This document shows, in pieces, positions 7,845 to 16,985 of a stretch of DNA of 46,238 nucleotides. The notes beneath the pieces are model-generated. The model was not told the origin of the DNA and did no database searches. It saw only the letters and a program-made list of their open reading frames with translations. The stretch is from Chloroflexota bacterium (GTDB lineage: Bacteria; Chloroflexota; UBA11872; UBA12225; JAJDUF01). A program made the translations under genes and the position numbers. Positions within the stretch are counted from its first letter, which is position 1; every line of letters starts with the position of its first letter. The stretch lies in assembly GCA_022824545.1 (NCBI GenBank), contig JAJDZR010000197.1:1-46238 (forward strand), read 5' to 3'.

Positions 7845-9790
7845 CGACACCAGCCGTGCCCCGTCCCACCCACCATCATGCGCGTCCAGGGCGGCACAGG
7901 CCACGTATGCGCGTCACCGTCGCCGCGCTCACGCTGCCGGTGGCGCTGGGGCTGCTCGCGGCCGGCGGCGAACTCGTTACCGGGACGCGGCTCGTTGATC
8001 CGGTCTCGCTGCTCTTGCTGGGGGTACTCGTCGGCCTACTGCTGGCATTGGCAGTGTCCGGCGCCACCACTTTCACGGCTGCGCCATGGCAGCGAAAGGC
8101 GCTCTTGGTCACCGGTGCCGGTGCCGCCGTCCTGCTGGCAGCTTGGGTCGTTAGCAACCGGCTATTCGGCCTGCCTACCGGCGCTTGGCGTCCCGGTGTA
8201 CTGCTTCTGGCGGGCGTGGTTTGCGCCGCGTTCAGCTTGGGCACAGTGCTCTGGGGCCAGCGTAGCGCGGCGTTGGCGCGTCGCGTAGCTCACGCGATAA
8301 GACGCTGGTATGCCTGGCTACGCACACACGCGGATGCGGTCTGTATCAGTGCCAGCGTGGTCGTGGCATTCGGCTTTCGGGCCAGCATCATGTTCCGTGC
8401 GCCGGCGTTTGTGATCGGTGATAGCGGCGCCTATGTGGAGGCTGCGGAGACGATCCGCACGGCTTTTTCGTTCGCACCCTTAAGCTATATCTTTCCGCCT
8501 GGCTACTCGACCTTTGTCGCCGGGGTGCAGATTCTGCTCGGCCCCGACTTCCTCGGAGTAGTCGCCGTCCAACACCTCCTGGGCATTGGCACCGTGCTGC
8601 TCACCTATGCCGTCGGGCGAGCATTCCTGCCACCCCTGCTGGCCTTCCTGCCAGCGCTTGGTATGGCTACGAATGGGTATCTCCTCATCATCGAGCATGG
8701 CATCTACACGGAGGCGCTGTTCATCCCCCTGGCGCTGCTCTTTGTGCTGCTCACCGTGCGGATGCTGCACGGCGGCAGCCAGGGTGACAACACCAGCGAC
8801 GCACAATCCTCTGGAAATCTGTGGCGCAGCTCTGGCCTGCCAATCGTTGCTGCGGCTGGCGCGGCCCTCGGCTTGGCTGCGCTGACCCGGCTGGTCATCC
8901 AGCCGGCCCTCATCGCCGTATGCCTGTTGCTGCTGGTGTACGAGGGCGCTCACCGGTATCGGACGTGGCTGCGTATCCTGGCATTTGTGGCGATCTTTGG
9001 GGTGGTAGTATCGCCGTGGCTAGCACGCAACTGGCTGGAGTACCACTATATCGGTCTCAGCAACACGACGGGACTGCAACTCCTCGTGCGTCTGTGGGAA
9101 GAAGAAGGGACCTATGGGTGGGCCAATAGAGCGGAGAGCGACCCCGACCTGCGGCGCGTACTCACGCTCCTACAAGATGAGAAAGACCAGAACAATTCGG
9201 TGTGGGAGGCGTGGGCACGCGTCGAGGCAGAGCTTGGTGCCGGCCACACACCGGCACTAATCACGGCGGCGGCGCTTGATGTGATCGCGCGCCACCCGGC
9301 CGGGTACCTGGACCGGACCTGGTTCCGGCTCCGGCGCATGTGGCGCGGCGGCTTTGCCAAGGAGCGGGTCCACGACCTGTATGATCAACAAGAGCTGCTC
9401 AACATTCGCTCGCCGATCTTTGCCGTCCACGACGAGTTCGCCGCCGTCGCGGAGCTGGCCGGTAATCGTGTCGACCGGATCACACGTCTCTTCCGACCCG
9501 ACATGCTCCCGGCGCTCCTCACGCTCGCGCTCACTGTCGCGTGTGCTGTGTCGGCATTCGTGAACCGACGGCTACGGCCGGCGCTGGTGCCGTTGGGGAT
9601 GGGTGTGGGTCTGCTCCTGGTATCAGTGCTGGTGAATTCTGACCGGGCACGAATCCATCACCCGGCCGAGCCGTTCCTGCTGCTGACGTACACCGCCGGC
9701 CTGTGGGGTGTTACGTTGGCGCTACGCAGCGTTTGGCAGCGCCTACGTCCCCGGCGGCCTCGCTACGTTCGCACCACCGCGACAGCGTAG
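7841..9790 (+). CDS. ArnT/PMT-like membrane glycosyltransferase (GT39/GT83 type)
   Basis: A 649-residue polytopic membrane protein with about 12 hydrophobic helices. The first long periplasmic loop has GDSGAYVEAAETIR, the position where lipid-carrier-dependent glycosyltransferases keep the catalytic Asp, followed by PPGYSTFVAGVQ. A soluble stretch (residues about 395-540) contains conserved-looking Trp/Arg patches. Such enzymes move a sugar from a polyprenyl-phosphate donor to an extracytoplasmic acceptor. The GTG start overlaps the preceding stop as GTGA; an internal ATG at 7907 is an alternative and would remove a His/Arg-rich leader of 22 residues. The 3' end overlaps the convergent gene by 28 bp. 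Two larger glycosyltransferases follow on the other strand. Confidence 0.8.
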   Translation: MTTPAVPRPTHHHARPGRHRPRMRVTVAALTLPVALGLLAAGGELVTGTRLVDPVSLLLLGVLVGLLLALAVSGATTFTAAPWQRKALLVTGAGAAVLLAAWVVSNRLFGLPTGAWRPGVLLLAGVVCAAFSLGTVLWGQRSAALARRVAHAIRRWYAWLRTHADAVCISASVVVAFGFRASIMFRAPAFVIGDSGAYVEAAETIRTAFSFAPLSYIFPPGYSTFVAGVQILLGPDFLGVVAVQHLLGIGTVLLTYAVGRAFLPPLLAFLPALGMATNGYLLIIEHGIYTEALFIPLALLFVLLTVRMLHGGSQGDNTSDAQSSGNLWRSSGLPIVAAAGAALGLAALTRLVIQPALIAVCLLLLVYEGAHRYRTWLRILAFVAIFGVVVSPWLARNWLEYHYIGLSNTTGLQLLVRLWEEEGTYGWANRAESDPDLRRVLTLLQDEKDQNNSVWEAWARVEAELGAGHTPALITAAALDVIARHPAGYLDRTWFRLRRMWRGGFAKERVHDLYDQQELLNIRSPIFAVHDEFAAVAELAGNRVDRITRLFRPDMLPALLTLALTVACAVSAFVNRRLRPALVPLGMGVGLLLVSVLVNSDRARIHHPAEPFLLLTYTAGLWGVTLALRSVWQRLRPRRPRYVRTTATA

Positions 9791-12588
9791 AGCAGGAGCA
9801 GGAGGAGCAAGCACAGGGACGTGTAACCGGCGAGCCGGCGACCGCCGGGCCCGGGCTGGAGCAAGGTCAGCAGGCGGGCCACGCTAATGATGAGCACGAC
9901 CCACAGCAGGAGCACGACGGCCGCACCGATCCCCAGCACCGGCCGGTGCGAGGCGAAATGGTCGTAGAGCCGTGCCGGCCACAGGTCGAGGCCCATACCG
10001 TGCTCAGGATGCGGCGGTTGCGCGGTTAGGCCCCACCATCGCCACGGCGGGGAGGCCAGCGCGCGCTCCAGCAGGTCCGGGCGGTTCTGGAAGACGGCCC
10101 CCACCACATCGGCACCTAGAAACCAGAGATGACCGAGCAGGGGCGTAAACGGCAAGCCGTACAGCAGCGGCGTCTCGGAAATGTCTAGCTCGCGCGTGTC
10201 CAGATTGACCCGATCTCCACCACCATAATCCTCGACATAGGCGGGCAGCTTGGCCCGATCGCTCCAATCTTCATTCCAGCCGAGCAAGACATAGCCGTCG
10301 TGACCGTAGCGGTCCGACCACTGCGCGGGCGGTTTAGTATCGAACACGGGCGCCGCCTCCCAATTACTGCCATCGTATGGATCGAAGGCCAGCGCAGAGA
10401 GGGCCGCCGTATCCGGCCCGTAGCTCTGCACGTAGATTTCCACTGGTGTTAGCGGGGTCGCCTCGACCGGATACCGCAGCCATACCCCGGCGCTGAAGTC
10501 GCGGTCCAACTGGCTCTCTCGCCAGCCGCGAGCATCTTTGACGAGAATGCTCTGCCGTCGGTCGCGCCGGTCCCAATCCACCGCGTAGAGCGAGAGCCGA
10601 AACGTCACCGGCTCGGCAACCGCAATGCTGATACTCAAGGGTGACTGCGTACTCAACACGACGGTGCCGTCCGGCGCAGTGTGTGGAACGGGCGCATCGG
10701 GCGGCTCGCTGTAGGCGTATCCGAGACGGCGCGCGCCGGACTCCGGGTCGCGCAGCGCCCGCACCAGCCCCGGCCCCCCCAGCACCTCCCAGTAGTCACG
10801 TCCGCCATAGGTAGTGCCGTGCTCGTCGAGCTGCGGCAAGATGTGTTCGCGGAACATAATCGGGTACAGGTTGGGATGCTTGGTGATCCCCACGACTTGC
10901 ACGGTGCAGGAAAGCGCCAGCAGTAGGCCGCAGCCGCCCCGGAGCAGGCGGCGCTTCAGGCGCGAGCCATCGCCGCTCAAGAGGGACTGGGCCACCGGCG
11001 CCGCCGTCACGGCCAGGAAGGGCACGATCATCACGAGGTAGCGTGGCCCCCAACCACCGCCGTGCCAGACACTCTTCATGCTATACACCAGGACAAAGAG
11101 CCATGGCGCCACGAGAAAGAGCAGCGCCTCCGCCCGATGGCGGCGCCAGAACGCGGGCATCCCCAGCACCGCCAGAATCAACACCGGGGCGTAGAAGAAG
11201 AGACTCTTGCCGGGGCTGAAGAGTAACCCCCGCAGTCCGATCCAGAGGGGCAGACTGAGCCAGCCGCGTTGCAGCCCACCGAGCCACTCGCCCAGGACGA
11301 TGGGCACACGCCCGGCTACGGCAACTATTGCGATCAGCCCGAGTAGGCCCAGCAGCCCCAGCGTCAGCACGAGCGCCAGCGCCACGCGCCGCTCTGCGGC
11401 CGGTCGCAAGCCGAGCCACACGGCTTGCAGCACGATCAGCGGAATAATGATCGCCGCCGTGTACTTTGCTCCCACGGCCAGGACGAACACGGTGCCCGCG
11501 GCGATTCCCAGCCCAAGTGCCCAGCGCGGGTACCGACGCGCGGCATAGATGGCCGTTGTGCCCGCTACCAGAAAGAGGGCAGCCGTCGGCTCGGAGAAGT
11601 CATACGTTGCGTAGGGCCAGGCAAGCGTCCCCAACCCAAACCCCAGTGCCACACACACCGCCGCTCCGACGCTGTAACCCAGCAGCACGACCAGTGCCAA
11701 CAACAGCACGGCCGTCGTCGCGGTCGCAAACCCGTTCAGCAGCGAGTAGCCCAGACGCTCGAAAAAGGCGGGAGTCTGGTCGGTGCTACCCAGGCGCGGC
11801 CCCCCAGGCACAGTGACCCATGCGCCGCTCCGGCCATCCTCCAGCGCCACGACGCGCACGAACAGCAATGCGTCGCTGGCACTGGGCAGCGCGGCCGGAT
11901 GGACTTCTACGCGCACTGTCGGCGCGGCTGGTTCGACCGGGATTGTGACCCCATAGAGATTGGCCTCCGGCACGCCGTCCCAGTGGCCGACCAGCGGAGC
12001 GCGGCGATGCAGCGTGCGTGCGGCCTCGCCCGGCCGGTCGTAGGCCCATTCGGCGGTGTGCAGTCCGGCACGCACCGGCACCGGAGTGGCACGGCCCTCA
12101 CCATCCACCAGATGGGCCTCGGCGACGGTCGTGTCCTGAGTGATGCGCGTGCTCAAAGCAAGGTAGGAGACAACCCGCAGGCGTGTCACCGATACCGGCT
12201 GGGGGAGGTCAATCCGAATGGGCGCAGCAGTGCCGTTGAGCGGCAAGGGAGGCCACGCGCGGAGCACGTGCAGCTGACCATCGAGGTAGAGACCGTCGCG
12301 CGGCGGCGCGGCCACACCGACCGCGTGACCAAGCCGGAGCAGCGGCTGGCCGAGCAGCGGCATCATGATGCCCCAGCGAGCAAAGTTCCGCCGAAACTCC
12401 CCGAGATAACTCCGGTCCGGATCGAAGGCGATGGAGCGCGCCATCTCGTAGCCGAACCGGCCATCCACGCTGTATCCCTCGCCACCGCCGGTCAGCATAT
12501 AGGCGGAAAGCAAGATACAGAAGACGAGGCCGGCGGCCGTCGTCGCCGCGACGGGTCGGTGGACAGCAGGCGTGAGGCTCCGAGTCAC
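9763..12588 (-). CDS. Large membrane glycosyltransferase (PMT-like), copy 1 of two paralogues
   Basis: A 941-residue membrane protein. After one N-terminal helix comes an extracytoplasmic region with YSVDGRFGYEMARSIAFDP (putative catalytic Asp loop), a beta-rich insert of about 150 residues, a run of about ten helices containing LAWPYATYDFSEPTA and FSPGKSLFFYAPVL, then a large C-terminal beta-rich domain (residues about 560-870) and a last pair of helices. The order and motifs match the neighbour at 12775-15612, so the two arose by duplication. The architecture fits a polyprenyl-phosphate-sugar-dependent transferase with two extra carbohydrate- or acceptor-binding beta domains. The start is a GTG at 12588. 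The 3' end overlaps the convergent gene by 28 bp. The acceptor is unknown. Confidence 0.72.
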   Translation of the reverse strand: MTRSLTPAVHRPVAATTAAGLVFCILLSAYMLTGGGEGYSVDGRFGYEMARSIAFDPDRSYLGEFRRNFARWGIMMPLLGQPLLRLGHAVGVAAPPRDGLYLDGQLHVLRAWPPLPLNGTAAPIRIDLPQPVSVTRLRVVSYLALSTRITQDTTVAEAHLVDGEGRATPVPVRAGLHTAEWAYDRPGEAARTLHRRAPLVGHWDGVPEANLYGVTIPVEPAAPTVRVEVHPAALPSASDALLFVRVVALEDGRSGAWVTVPGGPRLGSTDQTPAFFERLGYSLLNGFATATTAVLLLALVVLLGYSVGAAVCVALGFGLGTLAWPYATYDFSEPTAALFLVAGTTAIYAARRYPRWALGLGIAAGTVFVLAVGAKYTAAIIIPLIVLQAVWLGLRPAAERRVALALVLTLGLLGLLGLIAIVAVAGRVPIVLGEWLGGLQRGWLSLPLWIGLRGLLFSPGKSLFFYAPVLILAVLGMPAFWRRHRAEALLFLVAPWLFVLVYSMKSVWHGGGWGPRYLVMIVPFLAVTAAPVAQSLLSGDGSRLKRRLLRGGCGLLLALSCTVQVVGITKHPNLYPIMFREHILPQLDEHGTTYGGRDYWEVLGGPGLVRALRDPESGARRLGYAYSEPPDAPVPHTAPDGTVVLSTQSPLSISIAVAEPVTFRLSLYAVDWDRRDRRQSILVKDARGWRESQLDRDFSAGVWLRYPVEATPLTPVEIYVQSYGPDTAALSALAFDPYDGSNWEAAPVFDTKPPAQWSDRYGHDGYVLLGWNEDWSDRAKLPAYVEDYGGGDRVNLDTRELDISETPLLYGLPFTPLLGHLWFLGADVVGAVFQNRPDLLERALASPPWRWWGLTAQPPHPEHGMGLDLWPARLYDHFASHRPVLGIGAAVVLLLWVVLIISVARLLTLLQPGPGGRRLAGYTSLCLLLLLLLYAVAVVRT

Positions 12589-12774
12589 GTCAGATCAATC
12601 TCGCTGCAAGCCGAAATTCAGCGCCTTAAGTGTGCCATTCCCGGCTTTTTAGCCACAAAGCACACAGAATAGGAGCGCGGGAATCCACGTCCCCCCGCCG
12701 CAGCGGGGGGACCATAGGGGGGCGAGACGCTCGTCATTGCGACGCAAGCCGCAGACCAGGGCCATTCGTGCTCC
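12589..12774. other. Intergenic stretch between the two glycosyltransferase paralogues, filled with repeat fragments
   Basis: The 186 bp hold no gene. They contain a fragment of a common dispersed type (TTTTTAGCCACAAAGCACAC, 12648-12667), the perfect palindrome at 12689-12712 and a CGTCATTGCGACGC piece near 12733. The T-run before AGCCACAAAG is not preceded by a strong stem, so it is not called a terminator. Confidence 0.6.
12689..12712. repeat. Perfect 10-bp GC palindrome (dispersed repeat family)
   Basis: Arms GTCCCCCCGC and GCGGGGGGAC are perfectly complementary around the loop CGCA, followed by another G-run (GGGGGG). The same core (CGCAG next to GGGGGGAC, then a G-run) is found inside carB at 26539-26578, so it is one dispersed family. 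Confidence 0.75.
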
Positions 12775-15612
12775 CTACCCCCACCGGAACTGGGCGACAT
12801 TGTAGGCTGTCAACGCCAGCGCCAAACCGCATACGGTGAGCCACGGCGGCCAGCTATGTAGCCACTCACGCCAGCCCCGCACCGGTGATACCGCTCCTCG
12901 CAGCGCGCGCAGGAGGCCAAGCGCCGCCAAGACCAGCCCCCCTTCGATAACGACCAGCAGGGCGATCACGGCCGCCAGCAGCCTATCGTGCGAGCCGTAG
13001 TCGCCGTAGAGGCGGGCCGGCCAGAGGTTTAGGCCAAGACCGGACTCGGGGCGCGACAGTTGCAGGTTCAGTCCCCACCACCGCCACGGGGGCGCAGCCA
13101 GCACTCGCTGGAGCAGGTCCAGGCGGCCGGGCCAGATAATCCGCACCGCATCCGCGCTCAATAGCCAAGCATGGTTGAGCAAGGGACTGAACGGTGGCGC
13201 ATAGAGCAGGCCGGCCTCCGCCACGCTCCCCTCGGTCGTGACGATATTGACGCGCTCGCCGCCGCTGTACCCCGCGATGTAGGGTGGGAGCTGCACCGCG
13301 TCCGAGTGGTCGCCCCGCCAGGCGAACAGCACAAACCCCTCGCGGCCGTAGCGGTCGCGCCAGCGCCCCTGAGTCGCCTGGTCGGTCTTGGGTACGTCGG
13401 TCCACCGACCATCCACCGGCAATGGATCGAAGGTGAGGGCCGACAGCACCGCAACGTCGTGTCCTTCCTGGATGACGGTGATCTCGACCGGCCGCTCCGG
13501 GCTGCCTTCCACCTGCCAGCCTAGCCAGACACCCACCTCGAACGGATCGTGCTGGCGGTAGCGCCGCTCGCCATGGCTATCGCGGAGCACAATCGTCTGC
13601 CGCCGGCTTTGGCGGTTGAAATCAACGGTATAGAGCGAGAGCCAGGTGGTGCGCCGCTCGCGGAAGGTGATCTGCATGTCGAGTTGGCCAACTCCGTAGA
13701 GATACCCAATGTCGCGGGCCGGCGTATCGGTCCGTGGCTCGAACGGGGTTTGCGGCGCTCGGCGCAAACCCGGTCCGTCCAGGAACTCCAGGTAGTCTCG
13801 CCCACCCAGCGATGCCCCCGCGTCCGGTAGCTGCGGATACAGGAGCTGGCGATACATCGAGGCGAACAGGTTGAAGTCCTTGGCCACACCGAGCACCTGT
13901 ACGAGCGCCGCCAGCAGGAGAAAGGACAACAGCAGTCGTGGTACGTGCCGCCACGCCGCGGCGACGAGCGGCGCCGCGACGATAGCGAGAAACGGCAGCA
14001 TTGGGACCATGTACCGCGGCCCCCAGCCGCCGCCGTCCCAGACGCGCTTGAGGCTGTAGATGGCGATGAATAGCACCGGCACGACGATATAGAGGGCGCC
14101 GCGCCAGCCGTGCCGCCGGACGAACAGCGGGATACTCACGAGGCTGAGGATCAGGAATGGTGAGTAGAGGAACAGACTCTTCCCTGGGCTGAAGACCAGA
14201 CCGCGAAAACCGATCCAGGCCGGCAGGCCCAGCCAGCCGCGTTGCAGTCCGCCGATGAACTCCGTCAAGAGCACCGGAGGGCCGCCGGCGACAACCACCG
14301 AGGCCGCAAGGGCGGCAAGGCCCAGCGCGAGGATCGGGAGCAGGAACGCGCCGAGCAGACGAACGGCCGCGCCGAGACGCCGACCGCTCGGCAGCCCCGT
14401 GGCGAGCAGCAGTCCATGCATAAGCAGCAGGGGGACGTAGCAGGCGGTGACGTATTTGGTAGCGATGGCGGCGATGCAGCTCACCCCGGCCAACCCTGCG
14501 AGCAGGACCGGCGACGACAGGAGCGGCGTTGAATTGCCGCTTTCGCGGGAATGAAGGGTGGCAGGATGGCGCAAGGCCAAGGTCAGCAGCAAGGTGGCCA
14601 GCAAGACAAAGGCCGTCGCCGGGGGTTCGGTGAAGTCCAACTTCGCGTAGGGCCAAGCCATCGTGCCCAGGCCGTAGCCTAATGCCGTCAATACTGCTAC
14701 CGGGGCCGCGTAGCCAAGCGTCCGCACGAGCGCATACACCAGCACTCCGGCAACGGCGGTTGCCAGCGCCGGCAGCACCGCATAGGCCAGACGTAAAAAG
14801 ATGTCGCGGTTTTCACGCTGCGACCAAATTCGTTCACCGTTGCGTACATCTATGACCGCTCCGGTTGTCGCATCGCGCACCGCCAGGCTCATCACGTGCA
14901 AGGTGCCGATGTCGCCGGTGAAGGCCACGCTCAGGCCAGTGCGCGGCACGGCCGGGGCCACCGGGAGCACCGCGTAGTAGTAGCGGCCCAGCGGTTGCCC
15001 GATCCACTGCCCCGCGATTGGCGCCTTAGCATGAGCCACACGCCGGCGCACGTCCGGGCGCTCCCAAGCCCACTCGGCGGTATCCCGACCGGCCTGGAGT
15101 GCCAGCTCTGCTATCGGCTGTCCCGCTCCCGTGAGTCGCACGGACGCGACCGATGCGCCGTCCGGCACTGCCGTCGCATTGGACAGGAACGAGAGCAGGT
15201 GAACTTCGGAGACACTGACCGTTTGGGGCAGCGCCACCTCGAACGACCGCTGCCGGTCACCGCCATTGGGTGGCCCCACTATCGGCCACACCTCCAAGCG
15301 GTAGTGATGCCCGTTGACGACTAGCTCGTCGCGCTGCGGCGCCTGCCGGGCGACTACCTCGCCGGCCAACACCAGCGGCTGGGCCAGCACCGGCGACAGC
15401 ATACCCCACCGGATGAAGCCGCTACGGAAGCGGTGAAAGTAGCTATGGGCCGGGTCCAGCAGAAGGGACTTCGCCATCTCAAAGCCGAAATGGCCGTCGG
15501 CAGAGTACGGGGTGCCGCCGAGAGACAGCAGATACACACACAGCAGGAGCAGAAAGAGCCACCCGGCGATACGGCGCGGCGGCACGGCGCGACGATCCTG
15601 TACGTGTGCCAA
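12775..15612 (-). CDS. Large membrane glycosyltransferase (PMT-like), copy 2 of two paralogues
   Basis: A 945-residue paralogue of the gene at 9763-12588 with the same layout: one helix, YSADGHFGFEMAKSLLLDP loop, beta insert, a block of helices with MAWPYAKLDFTEPPA and FSPGKSLFLYSPFL, a large C-terminal beta domain and final helices. The longest frame starts at a TTG (15612) without a ribosome site. A GTG at 15585 has AGGA upstream and lies about 20 bases downstream of the expected transcription start of a TTGACA promoter at 15613-15640, so it may be the true start. Residues 354-360 (HSRESGN) are read from a palindromic repeat in a loop between helices, at the point where the other copy has no such sequence. 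Confidence 0.72.
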   Translation of the reverse strand: MAHVQDRRAVPPRRIAGWLFLLLLCVYLLSLGGTPYSADGHFGFEMAKSLLLDPAHSYFHRFRSGFIRWGMLSPVLAQPLVLAGEVVARQAPQRDELVVNGHHYRLEVWPIVGPPNGGDRQRSFEVALPQTVSVSEVHLLSFLSNATAVPDGASVASVRLTGAGQPIAELALQAGRDTAEWAWERPDVRRRVAHAKAPIAGQWIGQPLGRYYYAVLPVAPAVPRTGLSVAFTGDIGTLHVMSLAVRDATTGAVIDVRNGERIWSQRENRDIFLRLAYAVLPALATAVAGVLVYALVRTLGYAAPVAVLTALGYGLGTMAWPYAKLDFTEPPATAFVLLATLLLTLALRHPATLHSRESGNSTPLLSSPVLLAGLAGVSCIAAIATKYVTACYVPLLLMHGLLLATGLPSGRRLGAAVRLLGAFLLPILALGLAALAASVVVAGGPPVLLTEFIGGLQRGWLGLPAWIGFRGLVFSPGKSLFLYSPFLILSLVSIPLFVRRHGWRGALYIVVPVLFIAIYSLKRVWDGGGWGPRYMVPMLPFLAIVAAPLVAAAWRHVPRLLLSFLLLAALVQVLGVAKDFNLFASMYRQLLYPQLPDAGASLGGRDYLEFLDGPGLRRAPQTPFEPRTDTPARDIGYLYGVGQLDMQITFRERRTTWLSLYTVDFNRQSRRQTIVLRDSHGERRYRQHDPFEVGVWLGWQVEGSPERPVEITVIQEGHDVAVLSALTFDPLPVDGRWTDVPKTDQATQGRWRDRYGREGFVLFAWRGDHSDAVQLPPYIAGYSGGERVNIVTTEGSVAEAGLLYAPPFSPLLNHAWLLSADAVRIIWPGRLDLLQRVLAAPPWRWWGLNLQLSRPESGLGLNLWPARLYGDYGSHDRLLAAVIALLVVIEGGLVLAALGLLRALRGAVSPVRGWREWLHSWPPWLTVCGLALALTAYNVAQFRWG
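14533..14553. repeat. REP-like palindrome remnant inside the glycosyltransferase gene
   Basis: On the minus strand it reads CATTCCCGCGAAAGCGGCAA, the typical form of the CATTCCCGCG dispersed palindrome. It is translated as HSRESGN in frame. Relatives with complete arms are at 35306-35325 and 40392-40412. Confidence 0.7.
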
Positions 15613-15640
15613 CCTATCCCTACGCTCCAGGCGTTGTCAA
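15613..15640 (-). promoter_or_regulatory. Putative promoter for the glycosyltransferase at 12775
   Basis: On the minus strand a perfect -35 box TTGACA (15640-15635) is followed after 16 bases by GATAGG (15618-15613), a weak -10. It would start transcription near 15606, which favours the GTG start at 15585. Confidence 0.4.
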
Positions 15641-15993
15641 CGGGCCGGGCGAGCGGCCCGCTGCGCGGTCATCGGGCTAGATGACACAAGGGTAGCCGAT
15701 GCAACGAGCGTCTGCTGAGACAGACACTGCCAACCGGCGCTTTCGCTGCACATCGTAGGCGGCAGCCGGCCGTGGAACGCACCTGCCACACCGTCTCGGC
15801 CGTTGTACGGATGGCAGTGTCTTGCGCCCTCAAGGGGCCGCTCGTGAGGGCTGGGGAGCGGACGTTGGAATTAGGAGGACATCTTGTGGGGCCTCCGCTT
15901 GAGCGGTCGCAGCAGTCGCCTGGCACGTTCCTGGGCACAGCAGATCTGTGCCGGCAACACCTGCCTTGCTGAGACCGAAGCTAGAGGGAGAAC
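15641..15993 (+). other. Leader/intergenic region upstream of prs
   Basis: About 350 bp without a convincing gene. A 7-bp hairpin (CGGGCCG/CGGCCCG, 15641-15660) lies between the divergent genes. Near 15871 a strong ribosome site (TAGGAGGA) precedes TTG/GTG codons at 15882-15887; the GTG frame gives a 29-residue peptide ending 22 bp before prs, so a small upstream ORF is possible but has no recognisable sequence. No riboswitch was recognised. Confidence 0.4.
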
Positions 15994-16956
15994 ATGGCAG
16001 CAACCGCAGGTGATCGTATCCGCATCATCGCCGGGACGGCCGGGCGCGACCTGGGACAGGCCATCTGTGCCGAGTTGGGTCGGCCGTTGAGCGAATCGTT
16101 CACGACGAAGTACTACAACGGCTGCACTTACGTGCAAGTCCGGGAGAACGTCCGCGAAGCCGACGTGTTCGTGGTGCAGTCATCTACCGAACCCGTCAAC
16201 GACCATCTGATGGAGCTGCTGATGCTCGTTGACGCCTGCAAGGGCGCCTCGGCCCAGCGGGTTACCGCAGTGCTCCCGATTTATCCCTATCAGCAGTCCG
16301 ACTGGAAAGACCAGCCGCGCATCGCTATCACCGCCCGCCTCGTAGCCGATCTGCTCCTCGCCGCCGGTGCCGACCGAGTGTTGACGATTGACCTCCACGC
16401 CGCGCAGATTCAGGGCTTCATGTCCTGTCCCTGCGACAACTTGACGGCGCTCCCAATCGTTGCGGCGGCGTTCCGCGAACAGGGTCTGGACATGAGCCAA
16501 GTCGTCGCCGTGGCCACGGACGTCGGCCGCGCCAAGCTGGTCCGGCGCTATGCCCGCCGGCTCGACTTGCCGCTGGCCATTATTGACAAGGAGCGGCTCG
16601 ACGAACGCACGGTCCGCGCCCTGCACGTGATCGGCGACGTCCAGGGAAAAGATGCCATTCTCTTCGACGACATCATCGGTACCGGTGGCTCATTGGTCAG
16701 CGCCGCCAATCTGCTACGCGAGCACGGCGCCCGGCGCATCTTCGCCGGCGCGGTCCATGCCGTACTGGCAGCCGGTGCCGTCGAGCGACTGGAGGCTTCG
16801 GTCTTCGAGGGCATTGTCATCACCGACACGGTACCGAGCCGGCACAAGCTCAAAGACACGACCTCGTTCCGCGTCCTCTCGGTAGCGCCGCTCCTGGCCG
16901 AGGCCATCCGCCGCATCCACCTCGGCGAGTCGGTCAGTGCCCTGTTCGATGATTAG
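15994..16956 (+). CDS. prs: Ribose-phosphate pyrophosphokinase (PRPP synthetase), with atypical ATP loop
   Basis: A 320-residue enzyme that makes PRPP from ribose 5-phosphate and ATP for nucleotide, His and Trp synthesis. Family landmarks: TIDLHAAQIQGFM (catalytic-site His135), IIDKERL at 197-202 keeping the catalytic Lys199 and Arg201, and the PRPP-binding loop FDDIIGTGGS near 224-233. The ATP-contacting loop, usually YARQDRK, reads YQQSDWK at 99-105, so Arg and Gln that bind the adenine are replaced by Gln and Ser. KERL also replaces KRR. Length is normal. The ATG is preceded by AGAGGGAG. It lies 3.5 kb from the pyr operon that consumes its product. No other prs is in the window, so whether this is the housekeeping enzyme is open. 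Confidence 0.9.
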   Translation: MAATAGDRIRIIAGTAGRDLGQAICAELGRPLSESFTTKYYNGCTYVQVRENVREADVFVVQSSTEPVNDHLMELLMLVDACKGASAQRVTAVLPIYPYQQSDWKDQPRIAITARLVADLLLAAGADRVLTIDLHAAQIQGFMSCPCDNLTALPIVAAAFREQGLDMSQVVAVATDVGRAKLVRRYARRLDLPLAIIDKERLDERTVRALHVIGDVQGKDAILFDDIIGTGGSLVSAANLLREHGARRIFAGAVHAVLAAGAVERLEASVFEGIVITDTVPSRHKLKDTTSFRVLSVAPLLAEAIRRIHLGESVSALFDD

Positions 16957-16985
16957 ATGTGGCTGCGCCTCACCCCCGGCCGCCA

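Noticed and set aside
15641..15993. A riboswitch upstream of prs
   Set aside because: No known riboswitch consensus was recognised; only a hairpin and a possible small ORF are seen.
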